In this document: positions 35,277-46,422 of the stretch, one piece after another
How positions within the stretch are numbered: position 1 is the stretch's first letter
How the letters are laid out: each line of letters starts with the position of its first letter
Source of the DNA: Malus domestica
Taxonomy: Eukaryota > Streptophyta > Magnoliopsida > Rosales > Rosaceae
Reading direction: 5' to 3'
Assembly (NCBI RefSeq): GCF_042453785.1
Contig: NC_091670.1
Span: 38,451,501 to 38,515,500 of the forward strand
DNA: 64,000 nt
The notes under the pieces: model-generated
The model's database searches: none
Told to the model about the DNA's origin: nothing
The model's input: the letters and a program-made list of their open reading frames with translations, nothing else
Translations under genes and position numbers: made by a program

Positions 35277-38200
35277 ATGGCGGCTGTGTCATCACCATTC
35301 TCCACTTCACTAGTGGCCCAGAAACCGAGTTTCCCAGTGGATTTCCGGCATGGGTTTTCCACAAGCTTCGATCTTGGCCGCCAGAGGCCGCTCAAAGGGA
35401 AGAGTTCCGAGCTGAAGAAGCTGGTGATCTCTGCTAGCACTGGCAATGCTGTTTCTGTCAGTGATTCTGTGCCTTCATTGACTTCTAAGTGAGTACTTCT
35501 CGTGATTAAATTTGCTTTTTTCCCCCTCTAATTTACGTTTCGACTCTTTCTGGGTTTGCTTTGCATGCAATAAAGTTTCATTTTTTGGTATTTTTGTGCA
35601 CTTTTTGGTTGAAATTTACTTGCTTTGTTTCTTGGGTCTCGCTGAATATTTGTGGGGTTTTTGTTATTTTAGCTGCTGGATTTAGTGCTTTTGCATAGAA
35701 CTGTTTTAACATTGTTATTTTTGTCTTTATTTATTAATATTTAGCGAGTAACATAAATTTTATTTTCATCATTGGGTAATTGGCTTTGATAATTTAATTG
35801 TTCCAACCAATAATTTTATCATTGGGTAATTGGCTTTGATAATTTAATTGTTCCAACCAATAATTTTTTTTTTAAGTTCGGGTAAATCGACTTTGATGGT
35901 GACCACAGCCAAATTTATATTTACTGTTCAATTTTGGAACTTCAGTTAAAAAGAATGTAACTTTGAAGCATGGATAAGGATACAACACAATACGGTGATA
36001 CGTAAAATCTCTAAAAACTAGAATACTATACATCATGGATACGGTGATACGTAAAATCTCTAAAAACTAGAATACTATACATCATGGATACAACAATAAA
36101 AATATATAATTTGAAACATATTTTAACATGAAAACGTTCAAAAGTTCATTCAAGTGTGGGAGTTATATTCCTTGTTTCAATTAGAGGCAAGCTCTTTGTA
36201 TTCATCAACTTTCAGCTAAATCTTTGTTTCCTATTAAATTTCTCATCTTAATTTCTCATTTGAAAGTGTAACGGTATCCTAAAAGCTGAATACTTTTATC
36301 TGGCAAGTATCCGGAGTATATGATGAGTATCGTATCAGTTGAAGTATCGGATACGGGATACACGACCAAACTAAAGTATCCTTGCTCTCAATGGACCAAG
36401 GGAGTGAAAAACTGATGTGGGAGTTAATACTTTTATGGCAAGTGTAGCAAAAGTAAAAGATATAGGCGATGGCTGTGTCAATGAGGCATAATTAGTTCAT
36501 CATTTCTAAAGCTTTTGTAGCGATGATTCGGAATCCCAGGTCATGGGCCTGGAAGACTATTTCCTTTTTTGTCATGAATGTGCAAGAAATTTTTTATCTG
36601 GAAAGACTTCAAGGTGATTTCAAGTTTTCAATTCTGGTTCTATAATCATTTCAGGGTAAAACGCCATACTATTTCAGTGTTTGTTGGGGATGAGAGTGGA
36701 ATCATAAACCGAATAGCAGGGGTTTTCGCCAGGAGAGGTTACAATATCGAGTCTCTTGCTGTTGGTTTGAACAAGGACAAGGCTCTCTTTACCATAGTTG
36801 TGTCTGGGACTGAAAAGGTGTTGAGGCAGGTTGTTGAACAGCTGAACAAGTTGGTGAATGTGATAAAGGTTGGTGGACGTCTTTAGTATTTCGTGTAAAA
36901 CCTTTTGGTAGTTTCTGCATTATCTTCACTTATAATTCTGCTTTATCAGGTCGAAGACATCTCAAGGGAGCCACAAGTAGAACGTGAACTGATGCTTATC
37001 AAACTTAATGCAGATCCAAGTACCCGTGCAGAGGTAAATTTTTGGATCATCCAACCAATATTTGGATAATCGTTCTGATATGTTTAAATGATCCACCCCT
37101 AAGAATAATCATCAGTAATATGTGGTTTTAATTCATCTGTATAATTCTCTATAGATAATTTTAAAATGTAATTTTCGCCACAGAACATGTTGATTTGTTA
37201 TACGTCATGTTGCATTCTATTGTATTTCTGTGTTTTCGGCCCTCTTTTGCGTGTGTACTAGGATGTTGTTGTGTTCTGCATTGGTATTGCAGGCTGGTTA
37301 ACTTCTTGTTTGATGGTTATCAACACTGTTTAAGATGCTCTTTTATCATTTTAGTTATCATTTTACCTGATCTTGTTTGTGTGATCTGATTTTCAGATAA
37401 TGTGGTTAGTGGACATCTTCAGAGCAAAAATTGTTGATATCTCTGAACAGTCACTAACAGTTGAGGTGAATTTTAATGCTTATGCCTCCTTTAGTTGTTT
37501 AGTTTGCTCAACCCGCATTTGTAAATCTTGGAACTTTTATAAGTTGCTTTAGCCAATATCCTCTTGCCATACAAAGAGTGTGCCGACTTGCAATTTCCTT
37601 TATGGCCTCTTATAGTCATACTGGTACCAAATCCATCCATACTTACAAAATCAGTTCATCTCAGATTACTGGGGACCCTGGGAAGGTGGTTGCTGTTCAA
37701 AGAAACTTAAGCAAGTTTGGGATCAAAGAGCTTGCAAGAACTGGAAAGGCAAGTTCTATATTTTGCATTCTGATGTTGATGTCCATTTATGCATGTGTTA
37801 ATGGCTGCAACCGTCTTAAACAACGCATGCAACGAGTCATATGTGTAGGATATCCAATAATTAAACGGTTCATGAGTGGCCAAAGAACTTGAACTGTCAA
37901 GATGTTCACGACTAACAATTTGGAATAGTATTCCCAATCAGGAAGATACTTATTGTTGTCATGGAGATGCTAAGACAATTTTCTATGGGAGTTGAACATC
38001 GTTGTGCACTGGCATTGATGAGTAATGGATGATATTTGTCAACCGCTTCCTTTGTACTTCCCATAATTCTTGATTTCTCTGTTGCATATGTTCTCCCAAA
38101 ATGCATTTTGAACTTGCAATCAATGATGCAAATTAAGTTAGGGTGGTCATGCAACCCGTCTAGATGTTGACGCACTTTTTTTTCCCTTCAATCTTTTATA

Positions 38201-41200
38201 CGTTATGCAAGTATCATCTAAGTGAGGTGTTCAATTTGACTCGTCCGACAGATTGCTTTGAGACGAGAAAAGATGGGTGCAACAGCTCCTTTCTGGAGAT
38301 TTTCTGCAGATTCTTATCCAGATCTTGAGAAGTCCACGTCTGATGGTGCTCTTGCAGTGAAAGCAAATCGTACGCTCAATGGTGATGCTGTTACTGCCTC
38401 AAGGGTATGTTTTTTTGTTGTTCTTTTTCTATCGAGCAGATTTCATATGTGCGGTTAATTTCTCTACATGCACGCATAGTTATCTAATTCTTATTTATAT
38501 GGAATCCTTTTTAGTAACGCTGAAAGGGGTTCTCCTATCATATAATGGGTGCCTCATTCACAATACATTCCAGATATTTAGTTATTTATATGTCGCACAA
38601 CAAACTGTGTTGTCCTCTGATAAAATCATTAACTGTTATCATTTACGACGATAACATGTATGTGCACAGCTTTTACTCTTGCCTTTGCCATTTTGGATTG
38701 AACATAAGCGAACCTCATTTCATTATTGCAGGGCGACGTTTACCCCGTGGAGCCCTATGATGACTTCCGTTTGAATACAGTTCTTGATGCGCATTGGGGT
38801 GTTCTCTATGATGAAGATGTAAGTTTCTTTACAATAATCAATTCATTTTGTGTTTCACTTAAGTCCAAATATTGCCTTGTATGAGACGTACAAGGAGGCA
38901 AAAGAACGGAGATACAAGGAGGCAAAAGAACGGAGAATTAGATGGAGACCTCAACCATAGAATACAAGCTAGATGGATGAAGTGGAAGAGTGCATCTGGC
39001 GTGTTGTGTGACCATCGTATGCCACTGAAGCTCAAGGGCAAATTTTATAGGACGGCAATAAGGCTGGCGATGCTGTATGGCACAGAATGTTGGGTGGTGA
39101 AGCATCAACACGTACATAAAATGGGTGTAGTGGAGATGAGGATGCTTCATTGGATGTGTGGGCACACGAGAAAGGATAAGATTAGGAATGAGGATATCCG
39201 AGGTAAAGTAGGAGTAGTCGAAATTGAAGGAAAGATGAGAGAAAATCGGTTACGATGGTTTGGACATGTGCAAAGAAGGCCTACTTACGCTCCGGTTCGA
39301 AGATGTGACTACGGGACAGAGGTTCAGGGCCGATGGGGTAGAGGAAGACCTAGGAAAACTTTGGAAGAGACCCTAAGAAAAGACTTAGAGTACTTGGATC
39401 TAACGGATGACATGACACAGAACCGAGCGCAATGGTGTTCTAGGATTCATATAGCCGACCCCACTCAGTGAAAAAGGCTTTGTTGTTGTTGTTGTTGTTG
39501 ATGATGAGACGTACAAGGTGGAAAAATCGATGTATCTGCTTAGGAAGTAGGCTCTTTATTCATGTTTGCTTTACTCTACAAACCAATGCCATTGAAACCT
39601 TACCTGTGCCGTTCATTCTAATATGCAGTCAACTGGGGTTCGATCACACACCTTGTCTATGATTGTAAATGACTATCCTGGAGTTCTAAACACAGTTACA
39701 GGAGTCCTGTCCCGAAGAGGTTATAACATTCAGGTTTGTTGATTCTGATCCGCGCTCACTTTTTACATTTGGTTTTCTTGGGCCTTTGCTCATGTGGTCA
39801 TTGGATTTCATTTCACACTTCTAGAGCCTGGCTGTGGGGCCTGCTGAAGTGGAGGGGCTTTCTCGCATTACAACAGTTGTTCCCGGTACAGACGATTCAA
39901 TATCCAAGTTGGTTCAGCAACTCCACAAGTTGATAGATCTTCATGAGGTGAGGGTTACAATGTTCAAATATGCAAATTAAAAAAAGAAAACTAATGAAAA
40001 GGGCTTGAAAACTTTGAGTTTTAATGATAAGGACAAAATAAAGGGTAAAGTGAATAGTACCAGGATTGACTTTTTAGTGTAAAAATGTGGTTTTTCGTTA
40101 AAGTAAACAGTACCGGGTGCTTTTCGTTAAAGTTCCCAATTAAAAAATGTATTGAAAAAGCTCGTACACAACTTGAAACTCTGCATTTCCGATTCTAATC
40201 ACTTTTTGCAAGTCAAATGCCATTGTTTCAGTCGCAATCTGGTCGGTGTGGTAGGTTGGGGTTGATGACTAAATATAAAGTAGTTCTATGACCCATGATC
40301 TTTTTTTTCCCCTCTCCATATTTCGATTAATCAAAATCTGCTCCTCAGTTATCTGTCAGTCATCGATACTAGGCAGCCTTGATAATAAGATCCTACCGAA
40401 TTCAACATTGATGAGTTAATGAGTGTTAATTTTGAGATGATGAAGTTTTTCCAAGGTTAATCACAAAATAAGATTTGTTCATGCCTTCATGGATGATAAC
40501 GCTGGTTGTTCCTCCAGGTTCGGGATATTAGTCACTTACCGTTTGCTGAGCGAGAGTTGATGTTGATAAAGATTGCTGTGAACACTACTGCTAGAAGGGA
40601 TGTTCTTGATATTGCCAGCATTTTCCGTGCCAAAGCTGTTGATGTGTCCGATCATACAATTACCCTTGAGGTTGAGGCTTTTTCCCGCACTCCTATTGTT
40701 TGTTATACTTTCACAAAAATTCTAGAAGCAGGGTAGTTGTTCTTGCTTTCCTTTGGTCCTTGGAGTTTGGACCATGACTCATCTCCCTGAGTAAGACTAA
40801 TAGCAATAGATGGCGATACCATTCATGGATTCTCACATACAGAACAAGAATTTGTGAGTTACTAGTCTTATGGAATCTGTTGAGAAGTTCTGCCTCCGAA
40901 CAGGATCAATGTCAGCGTGGTTCTTGTATTTAGTTGTATTAATGAATGCGATTATCGCTAATCTTACTAATACGATCTACTCATGATTGTTTTCAGCTAA
41001 CTGGTGATTTAAATAAGATGGTTGCACTGCAGAAGTTACTAGAGCCCTATGGGATTTGCGAGGTCTGTTTTCTCATTCTTTTGTTGGTCTTGTACTGAAC
41101 AATTAACTTAGCATATAAATTTCAGGTTTCCACATGAGCTTTGGTCCTCATGTCTTAACATTGTTTTTCCTCCTTGAAGGTTGCGCGGACTGGGAGGGTG

Positions 41201-41263
41201 GCGTTACAGCGGGAGTCTGGTGTGGATTCCACATATCTCCGCGGATACCCCCTTCCGTTGTAA
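35277..41263 (+). CDS. Acetolactate synthase regulatory (small) subunit, plastid
   Basis: Regulatory subunit of acetohydroxyacid synthase, the first common enzyme of Val, Leu and Ile synthesis in plastids; it raises activity of the catalytic subunit and confers feedback inhibition. Twelve exons: 35277-35488, 36655-36868, 36950-37033, 37397-37465, 37665-37748, 38252-38404, 38732-38818, 39629-39733, 39825-39947, 40518-40670, 40997-41062, 41180-41263; 477 aa. Residues 1 to about 60 are Ser-rich and basic, a chloroplast transit peptide. Two homologous repeats follow, the plant-specific double IlvH layout: ACT1 from about 74 ([20 protein letters not shown]) and ACT2 from about 307 ([20 protein letters not shown]), each with a RRGYNI(E/Q)SLAVG motif and a downstream ERELMLIK domain. 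The intron after exon 5 uses a GC donor (37749). Intron 7 carries a LINE insertion, intron 9 a MITE, intron 1 two tandem duplications. A large insertion begins 60 bp past the stop. Confidence 0.97.
35768..35867 (+). repeat. 50-bp tandem duplication in ALS intron 1
   Basis: Two virtually identical adjacent copies starting ATCATTGGGTAATTGGCTTT. Confidence 0.92.
35990..36087 (+). repeat. 49-bp tandem duplication in ALS intron 1
   Basis: Two identical adjacent copies starting ATACGGTGATACGTAAAATC. Confidence 0.92.
38881..39518 (+). mobile_element. 5'-truncated RTE LINE in ALS intron 7, with TSD
   Basis: A 15-bp direct repeat ATGAGACGTACAAGG flanks the insert (38881-38895 and 39504-39518). Between them lies the 3' end of the same LINE as at 46423-49685: codons for [20 protein letters not shown] through to IHIADPTQ, stop, then AAAAAGGC and a (TTG)n tail at 39480-39500. 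The truncated 5' edge carries a 24-bp tandem duplication (38890-38937) spanning the target and LINE sequence. The insertion is sense to the host gene but inside an intron. The frame is open apart from the truncation, so it is fairly young. Confidence 0.92.
39986..40136 (+). repeat. MITE family A, copy 3, in ALS intron 9
   Basis: 151 bp, GAAAACTAATGAAAAGGG at the left and GGAACTTTAACGAAAAGC inverted at the right; matches 4258-4409 and, inverted, 259-412. Confidence 0.75.
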
Positions 41264-41337
41264 TGCCAGTTCCTCGCCCATTTCCTCTCTTGCCATCCAT
41301 TTTGACGAGCTCACTGTGTGCCTAGCTTTGTTCATAT

Positions 41338-41959
41338 ACAACAACAACAACAACAACAACAACAAAGCCTTTTCCCACTAAGTGGGGTCGGCTATATGAA
41401 TCCTAGAACGCCATTGCGCTCGGTTTTGTGTCATGTCCTCCGTTAGATCCCAGTACTCTAAGTCTTTTCTTAGAGTCTCTTCCAAAGTTTTCCTAGGTCT
41501 TCCTCTACCCCTTCGGCCCTGAACCTCTGTCCCGTAGTCACATCTTCGAACCGGAGCGTCATTCGGCCTTCTTTGCACATGTCCAAATCACCGGAGCCGA
41601 TTTTCTCTCATCTTTCCTACAATTTCGGCTACTCCTACTTTACCTCGGATATCCTCATTCCCAATCTTATCCTTTCTCGTGTGCCCACACATCCCACGAA
41701 GCATCCTCATCTCCGCTACACCCATTTTGTGTACGTGTTGATGCTTCACCGCCCAACATTCTGTGCCATACAACATCGCTGGCCTTATTGCCGTCCTATA
41801 AAATTTTCCCTTGAGCTTCAGTGGCCTACGACGGTCACACAACACGCCGGATGCATTCTTACACTTCATCCATCCAGCTCGTATTCTATGGTTGAGATCT
41901 CCATCTAATTCTCCGTTCTCTTGCAAGATAGATCCTAGGTAGCAAAAACGGTCGCTTTT
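41338..41959 (-). mobile_element. RTE LINE 3' end with (TTG)n tail (LINE A)
   Basis: Minus strand encodes SDRFCYLGSILQENGELDGD to IHIADPT, then AAAAGGCTTTG and an (AAC)n/(TTG)n tail (41338-41365). The match to the full-length copy starts abruptly at about 41959. One change near the end removes the Gln-stop context. Confidence 0.85.
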
Positions 41960-43362
41960 TGTGATCTTCGCTAGATTGCTCCGGTCATTAGCGTGGATAA
42001 GTATATAAATGGATAGAGATAGGAAAGCAAACACAAGATGTACGTGGTTCACCCAGATTGGCTACGTCCACGGAATAGAAGAGTTCTCATTAATTGTGAA
42101 GGGTTTACACAAGTACAAAGGTTCAAGCTCTCCTTTAGTGAGTACAAGTGAATGATTTAGTACAAATGACATTAGGAAATATTGTGGGAGAATGATCTCG
42201 TAATCACGAAACTTCTAAGTATCGGAGTGTGGTGTCGTCTTGACTTGCCTTATCTGTCTCATAGGTAGATGTGGCATCTTCTCTGGAAGTACTCTTCCTC
42301 CATCCAGGGGTGGTATCTTTAACTGGTGGAGATGCACAAGGTAATGTATCAATTTCACTTGAAGCTTACTTGTAGTTTCAGGCTTGGTCAAGCGCGATAC
42401 AAACCATGTAGTAGGAGTCCCCCAAGTCGCCGAGCTAGGGGGTCTGCTGAAAGAGGTGACAGACAAGGTAAGCAATCAGAGCTCCGACTGATTGTTCACC
42501 TTCTCCCCATCTTGCAGCAGCATGAAGGATAAAGAGAAGAAAAATGAGAAGAGATGATATGAGATACTTTTGCTTTTGAAGAAGTAACTTTCCACAGGCT
42601 TATTCTTGAACTGAGCTGGAGGGTTTTCTGGTTTCCTCCAGAGTATAAGGCCGACTGAAGAATTTGAGGGTCAAAACAAGTCCATCAAATCTAGAGTACG
42701 TTCCACCCTGCTGATATGGGATACTTTTGCTTTTGACAGAGTAATGGATGTATCGGCACGTGTGCTGTTACGCTTGTCTCCACATGCTTCCTTGTATCCT
42801 TCGCACTTGCCCTATCTGTTCCTCAAGCAGATGCGGAATCTTCCCTGGAAATATAAGATGTTGAAGATGAGTACTCGAGAGCAATGCCAGGTAAGTAATC
42901 AGGTAAGGGGTTCCAGGCAGTCAGTTCCTGGCTGGAAGCTTGATTCCAAGTGCTGACTGATTGCTCTCTTTCTCCTTGTCTTGCAGGTAAAAACAAGGCC
43001 AAAGGAAAAGACAGGGAAAAAGCATGATATGGGATACTCTTGCTTTTAACCCTGATGATATGAGATATTCTTGCTCTAGTATAGCTTGTTTGCAGAGGTA
43101 TTATCGGGGGGAAGGAAAGCTGAATATTTCGAAAGGCTTCGTTGGGAGTGCCCTCTCAGATATGATGAAGGGTTGAGCATTTTTGCAGGTCTGCCTGTCT
43201 GTTGGGGATGGAGGTCGACATATATAGGAGTCTCCCTAAGAAGTAGTAATGCTATTCCTTTACCCTGCTTGGTCATAGCACGGTAGTGGGAGCTGCCAGT
43301 TTCACATGTTTTAACTCTGTCAGAGCACTTTGAAAAAGTGGTCTGTGCTATCTGGCTCTCGA

Positions 43363-45190
43363 GATTCGGAGAACGATGCCTTTTCGATTTTTGAGAAAGC
43401 AATCATGCTGGGGGTCTGGCTCTCGAGATTCGGAGAGCAGTGTCTCTTCGATTTTTGAGAAAGTAATCATGTTGGGAGTTTGGCTCTCGAGATTCGGAGG
43501 GCGGTGCCTCTTCGATTTTGGAGCAAGCAATCTGTTGGGAGTGTTGTCTCGAATGTGAGTAAAGGTTGGGCATGTTTGCTAGTCTACCTTGCCACGAAGC
43601 ACAAAGGTTAACACACAGGGACTTTCCAATTATCCAGCAATGGTACTGTTCCTTTACCCTCTCTTCGATTTTGAGAAAGTAGTCATGTTGGGAGTCTGGC
43701 TCTCGAGATTCGGAGGACGGTGTCTCTTCGATTTTGGAGCAAGCAATCTTGTTGGGAGTGTTTTCTCGAATGTGAGTAAAGGTTGGGCATGTTTGCTAGT
43801 CTACCTTGCCACAAAGCACATAGGTTGACAAGCAGGGACTTTCCAATTATCCAGCAGTGGTACTGTTCCTTTACCCTTGTGGGTAATAATATGGTAGCTA
43901 GACCTTCAAAATTTATGTGTCTAAACTTTGTTAGTGCTGTTTCTTTGCTATTCTTTTACCTTTCTTGGTCAGAGCGATGTAGTGGGAGTTGCAAGCTTCA
44001 CGTGCTCAACTTTGGCAGAGAACTTTGGCAAAGTTATCTGTGGTACCCATGAGCTATTGTTGCGTGTGGGAAGTGGGTGATTGAACAGTAAGATTCATGT
44101 GCTTTCTACTTCACCAGAAGTCTTCGACAGAATGCCCATAATTTCTGCAAAGCTGAGTGTGCGTGTGACAGGTGCTGACAAGGCTAGAAAAGTAGGTGCC
44201 TCTTCGATTTCTGAGATCGGCCCTCGTGGTCTCTAAGCAGCCCAGCTTTTGAGAAAAGCGAGCACCTCTTCGATTGATTCGGAGAACGATGCCTCATCGA
44301 TTTTTGAGAAAGCAATCATGCTGGGGGTCTGGCTCTCGAAGATTCGGGGAGCAGTGTCTCTTCGATTTTTGAGAAAGTAATCATGTTGGGAGTCTGGCTC
44401 TCGAGATTCGGAGGGCGGTGCCTCTTCGATTTTGGAGCAAGCAATCTTGTTGGGAGTATTTTCTCGAATGTGAGTAAAGGTTGGGCATGTTTGCTAGTCT
44501 ACCTTGCCACGAAGCACAGAGGTTGACACACAGGGACTTTCCAATTATCCAGCAATGGTACTGTTCCTTTACCCTCTCTTCGATTTTTAAGAAAGAAGTC
44601 ATGTTGGGAGTCTGGCTCTTGAGATTCGGAGGACGGTGCCTCTTCGATTTTGGAGCAAGCAATCTTATTGGGAGTGTTTTCTCGAATGTGAGTAAAGGTT
44701 GGGCATGTTTGCTAGTCTACCTTGCCACGAAGCACATAGGTTGACACACAGGGACTTTCCAATTATCCAGCAGTGGTACTATTCCTTTACCCTTGTGGGT
44801 AATAATATGGTAGCTAGACCTTCAAAATTTATGGGTCTAAACTTTGTTAGTGCTGTTTCTTTGCTATTCTTTTACCCTTCTTGGTCAGAGCGATGTAGTG
44901 GAAGCTGCAAGCTTCACGTGCTCAACTTTGGCAGAGAACTTTGGCAAAGTTATCTGTGGTACCCATGAGCTATTGTTGCGTGTGGGAAGTGGGTGATTGA
45001 ACAGTAAGATTCATGTGTTTTCTACTTCCCCAGAAGTCTTCGACAGAATGCCCATAATTTCCGCAAAGCTGAGTGTGCGTGTGACAGGTGCTGACAAGGC
45101 TGGAAAAGTAGGTGCCTCTTCGATTTCTGAGATTGGCCCTCGTGGTCTCTGGGGAGCCCAGCTTTTGAGAAAGCGAGCGCCTCTTCGATT
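43363..45190 (+). repeat. ~913-bp tandem duplication in element X
   Basis: Copy 1 about 43363-44275, copy 2 about 44276-45190, both opening GATTCGGAGAACGATGCCT; offset is 913 at the start and 916 at GAGCTATTGTTGCG. By eye well over 90% identical. Each copy is itself made of smaller repeats: a 63-bp unit (CTGGCTCTCGAGATTCGGAG ... 'tcttcgatttttgagaaag') and a longer 'tgagtaaaggttgggcatg' unit present twice per copy. Confidence 0.92.
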
Positions 45191-45345
45191 TCTGAGATCA
45201 GCCTTCGAGGTCTTTGAGCAGCCCAACTTTTGAGAAAGCAAACGCCTCTTCGATTTCTGAGATCAACCCTCGTGATCTCTAAGCAGCCCAGCTTTTGAGA
45301 AAGCAAACGCCTCTTCGATTTCTGAGCAGGCGCCTCTTCGATTTC
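45104..45345 (+). repeat. ~60-bp minisatellite
   Basis: Four copies, the last partial, of a unit with GCCTCTTCGATTTCTGAGAT, 'cctcgtggtctct' and CAGCCCAGCTTTTGAGAAAG. It ends about 140 bp before the element X ORF. Confidence 0.9.
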
Positions 45346-45487
45346 TGAAGCTCCGTCAAGTGCAGATTTTTATAGGGGCTGGCATTAAGTTCCAAAGCAC
45401 ACTTGAATCTCCACCAGTAGAAGCTTCATTCTTGCACTTCTAAGATCTTGATTTGTCCGACCTCTTCTCTCTTCAACACCTTTGAAA

Positions 45488-46162
45488 ATGTCTGGCCCCT
45501 CCGACCGTCGTTTTGACTTGAACCTTGTTGAAGAGGCAGCCCCGCCTTCTCCAGACAACATATGGCGCCCATCCTTCGTCTCCCCTACTGGTCCTCTTAC
45601 CGTTGGGGATTCCGTGATGAAGAATGATATGACCGCTGCGGTGGTGGCCAGGAACCTTCTCACTCCCAAAGATAACAGACTACTTTCCAAACGGTCTGAT
45701 GAGTTAGCTGTTAAGGATTCGCTGGCTCTCAGTGTTCAATGTGCAGGTTCTGTGTCTAATATGGCCCAACGCCTATTTGCTCGAACCCGCCAAGTTGAAT
45801 CATTGGCGGCTGAAGTGATGAGTCTCAAACAGGAGATTAGAGGGCTCAAGCATGAGAATAAACAGTTGCACCGGCTCGCACATGACTATGCTACAAACAT
45901 GAAGAGGAAGCTTGACCAGATGAAGGAAACTGATGGTCAGGTTTTACTTGATCATCAGAGATTTGTGGGTTTGTTCCAAAGGCATTTATTGCCTTCGTCT
46001 TCTGGGGCTGTACCGCGTAATGAAGCTCCAAATGATCAACCTCTGATGCCTCCTCCTTTTAGGGTTCTGTCCAGTACTGAGGCTCCAAATGATCCCCCTC
46101 CGGTGCCTTCTCTTTCTGGGGCTCTACCGACTGCTGAGACTTCTCCTAAGCAACTTTTGTGA
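45488..46162 (+). CDS. Element X coiled-coil protein, function unknown
   Basis: Intact ORF of 224 aa starting MSGPSDRRFDLNLVEEAAPP. Residues 1-45 are Pro/Ser-rich and contain DLNL; residues about 92-150 are strongly predicted by eye as coiled coil (RQVESLAAEVMSLKQEIRGL then KHENKQLHRLAHDY, hydrophobic heptads with charged partners). The C-terminal 60 residues are Pro-rich with repeated 'EAPND' (179-183, 198-202). No signal peptide, membrane span, zinc knuckle or enzyme motif. I recall similar anonymous repeat-borne ORFs from apple and pear, but cannot verify. A C/T-rich leader with 'ttcttgcacttctaag' precedes the start; AATAAA-like 'caataaataagc' follows at about 46229. Could be a structural protein of a non-autonomous retroelement or a captured host gene piece. 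Confidence 0.6.
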   Translation: MSGPSDRRFDLNLVEEAAPPSPDNIWRPSFVSPTGPLTVGDSVMKNDMTAAVVARNLLTPKDNRLLSKRSDELAVKDSLALSVQCAGSVSNMAQRLFARTRQVESLAAEVMSLKQEIRGLKHENKQLHRLAHDYATNMKRKLDQMKETDGQVLLDHQRFVGLFQRHLLPSSSGAVPRNEAPNDQPLMPPPFRVLSSTEAPNDPPPVPSLSGALPTAETSPKQLL

Positions 46163-46422
46163 AGGCTCCCTCTTGTGTGTTTATTTTGACTCATGTATAT
46201 GTACATATTTGTAGCTTATCGGGGATATCAATAAATAAGCTTTCCTTCATTTCAACGTATTGTGTTAAATACACCAAAGCCTTCTTCGCTAAGTTCTTTG
46301 AATTTTCTTTTGTTGAAGCTTGTATGTTGAAGCTTTCTGAGTGGAGCATGTAGGTTGGGGTAGTGTTCCCTTAATTTTCCGAGTGAGGAAAACTTCTCGG
46401 TTGGAGACTTGGAAAATCCAAG

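Larger units (their letters stand above)
41960..46422 (+). mobile_element. Element X: repeat-rich unit with a coiled-coil ORF
   Basis: About 4.46 kb of non-LINE DNA. Left end (41960-42080) has, on the minus strand, the phrase 'gtggacgtagcca...gaaccacgtac', the wording found near the 3' ends of many plant LTRs. Then come motifs repeated several times (TGATATGGGATACTTTTGCT at about 42555, 42713, 43024) and splice-like CAG|GTAAGTAATCAG / CTTGTCTTGCAG signals (42890-42990), a 913-bp tandem duplication (43363-45190), a 60-bp minisatellite and an intact 224-aa ORF (45488-46162). No reverse transcriptase, integrase or transposase seen, so it would be non-autonomous. Exact ends are unresolved. Confidence 0.55.

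Noticed and set aside
43076-45306. Many short frames repeated in the element X leader, both strands
   Set aside because: They repeat because the DNA repeats; none keeps an ATG-to-stop frame across all units and none resembles a known domain.
43363-45345. Regularly repeated units that might suggest a CRISPR-like array
   Set aside because: Units are adjacent tandem repeats without unique spacers, in a plant nuclear context.
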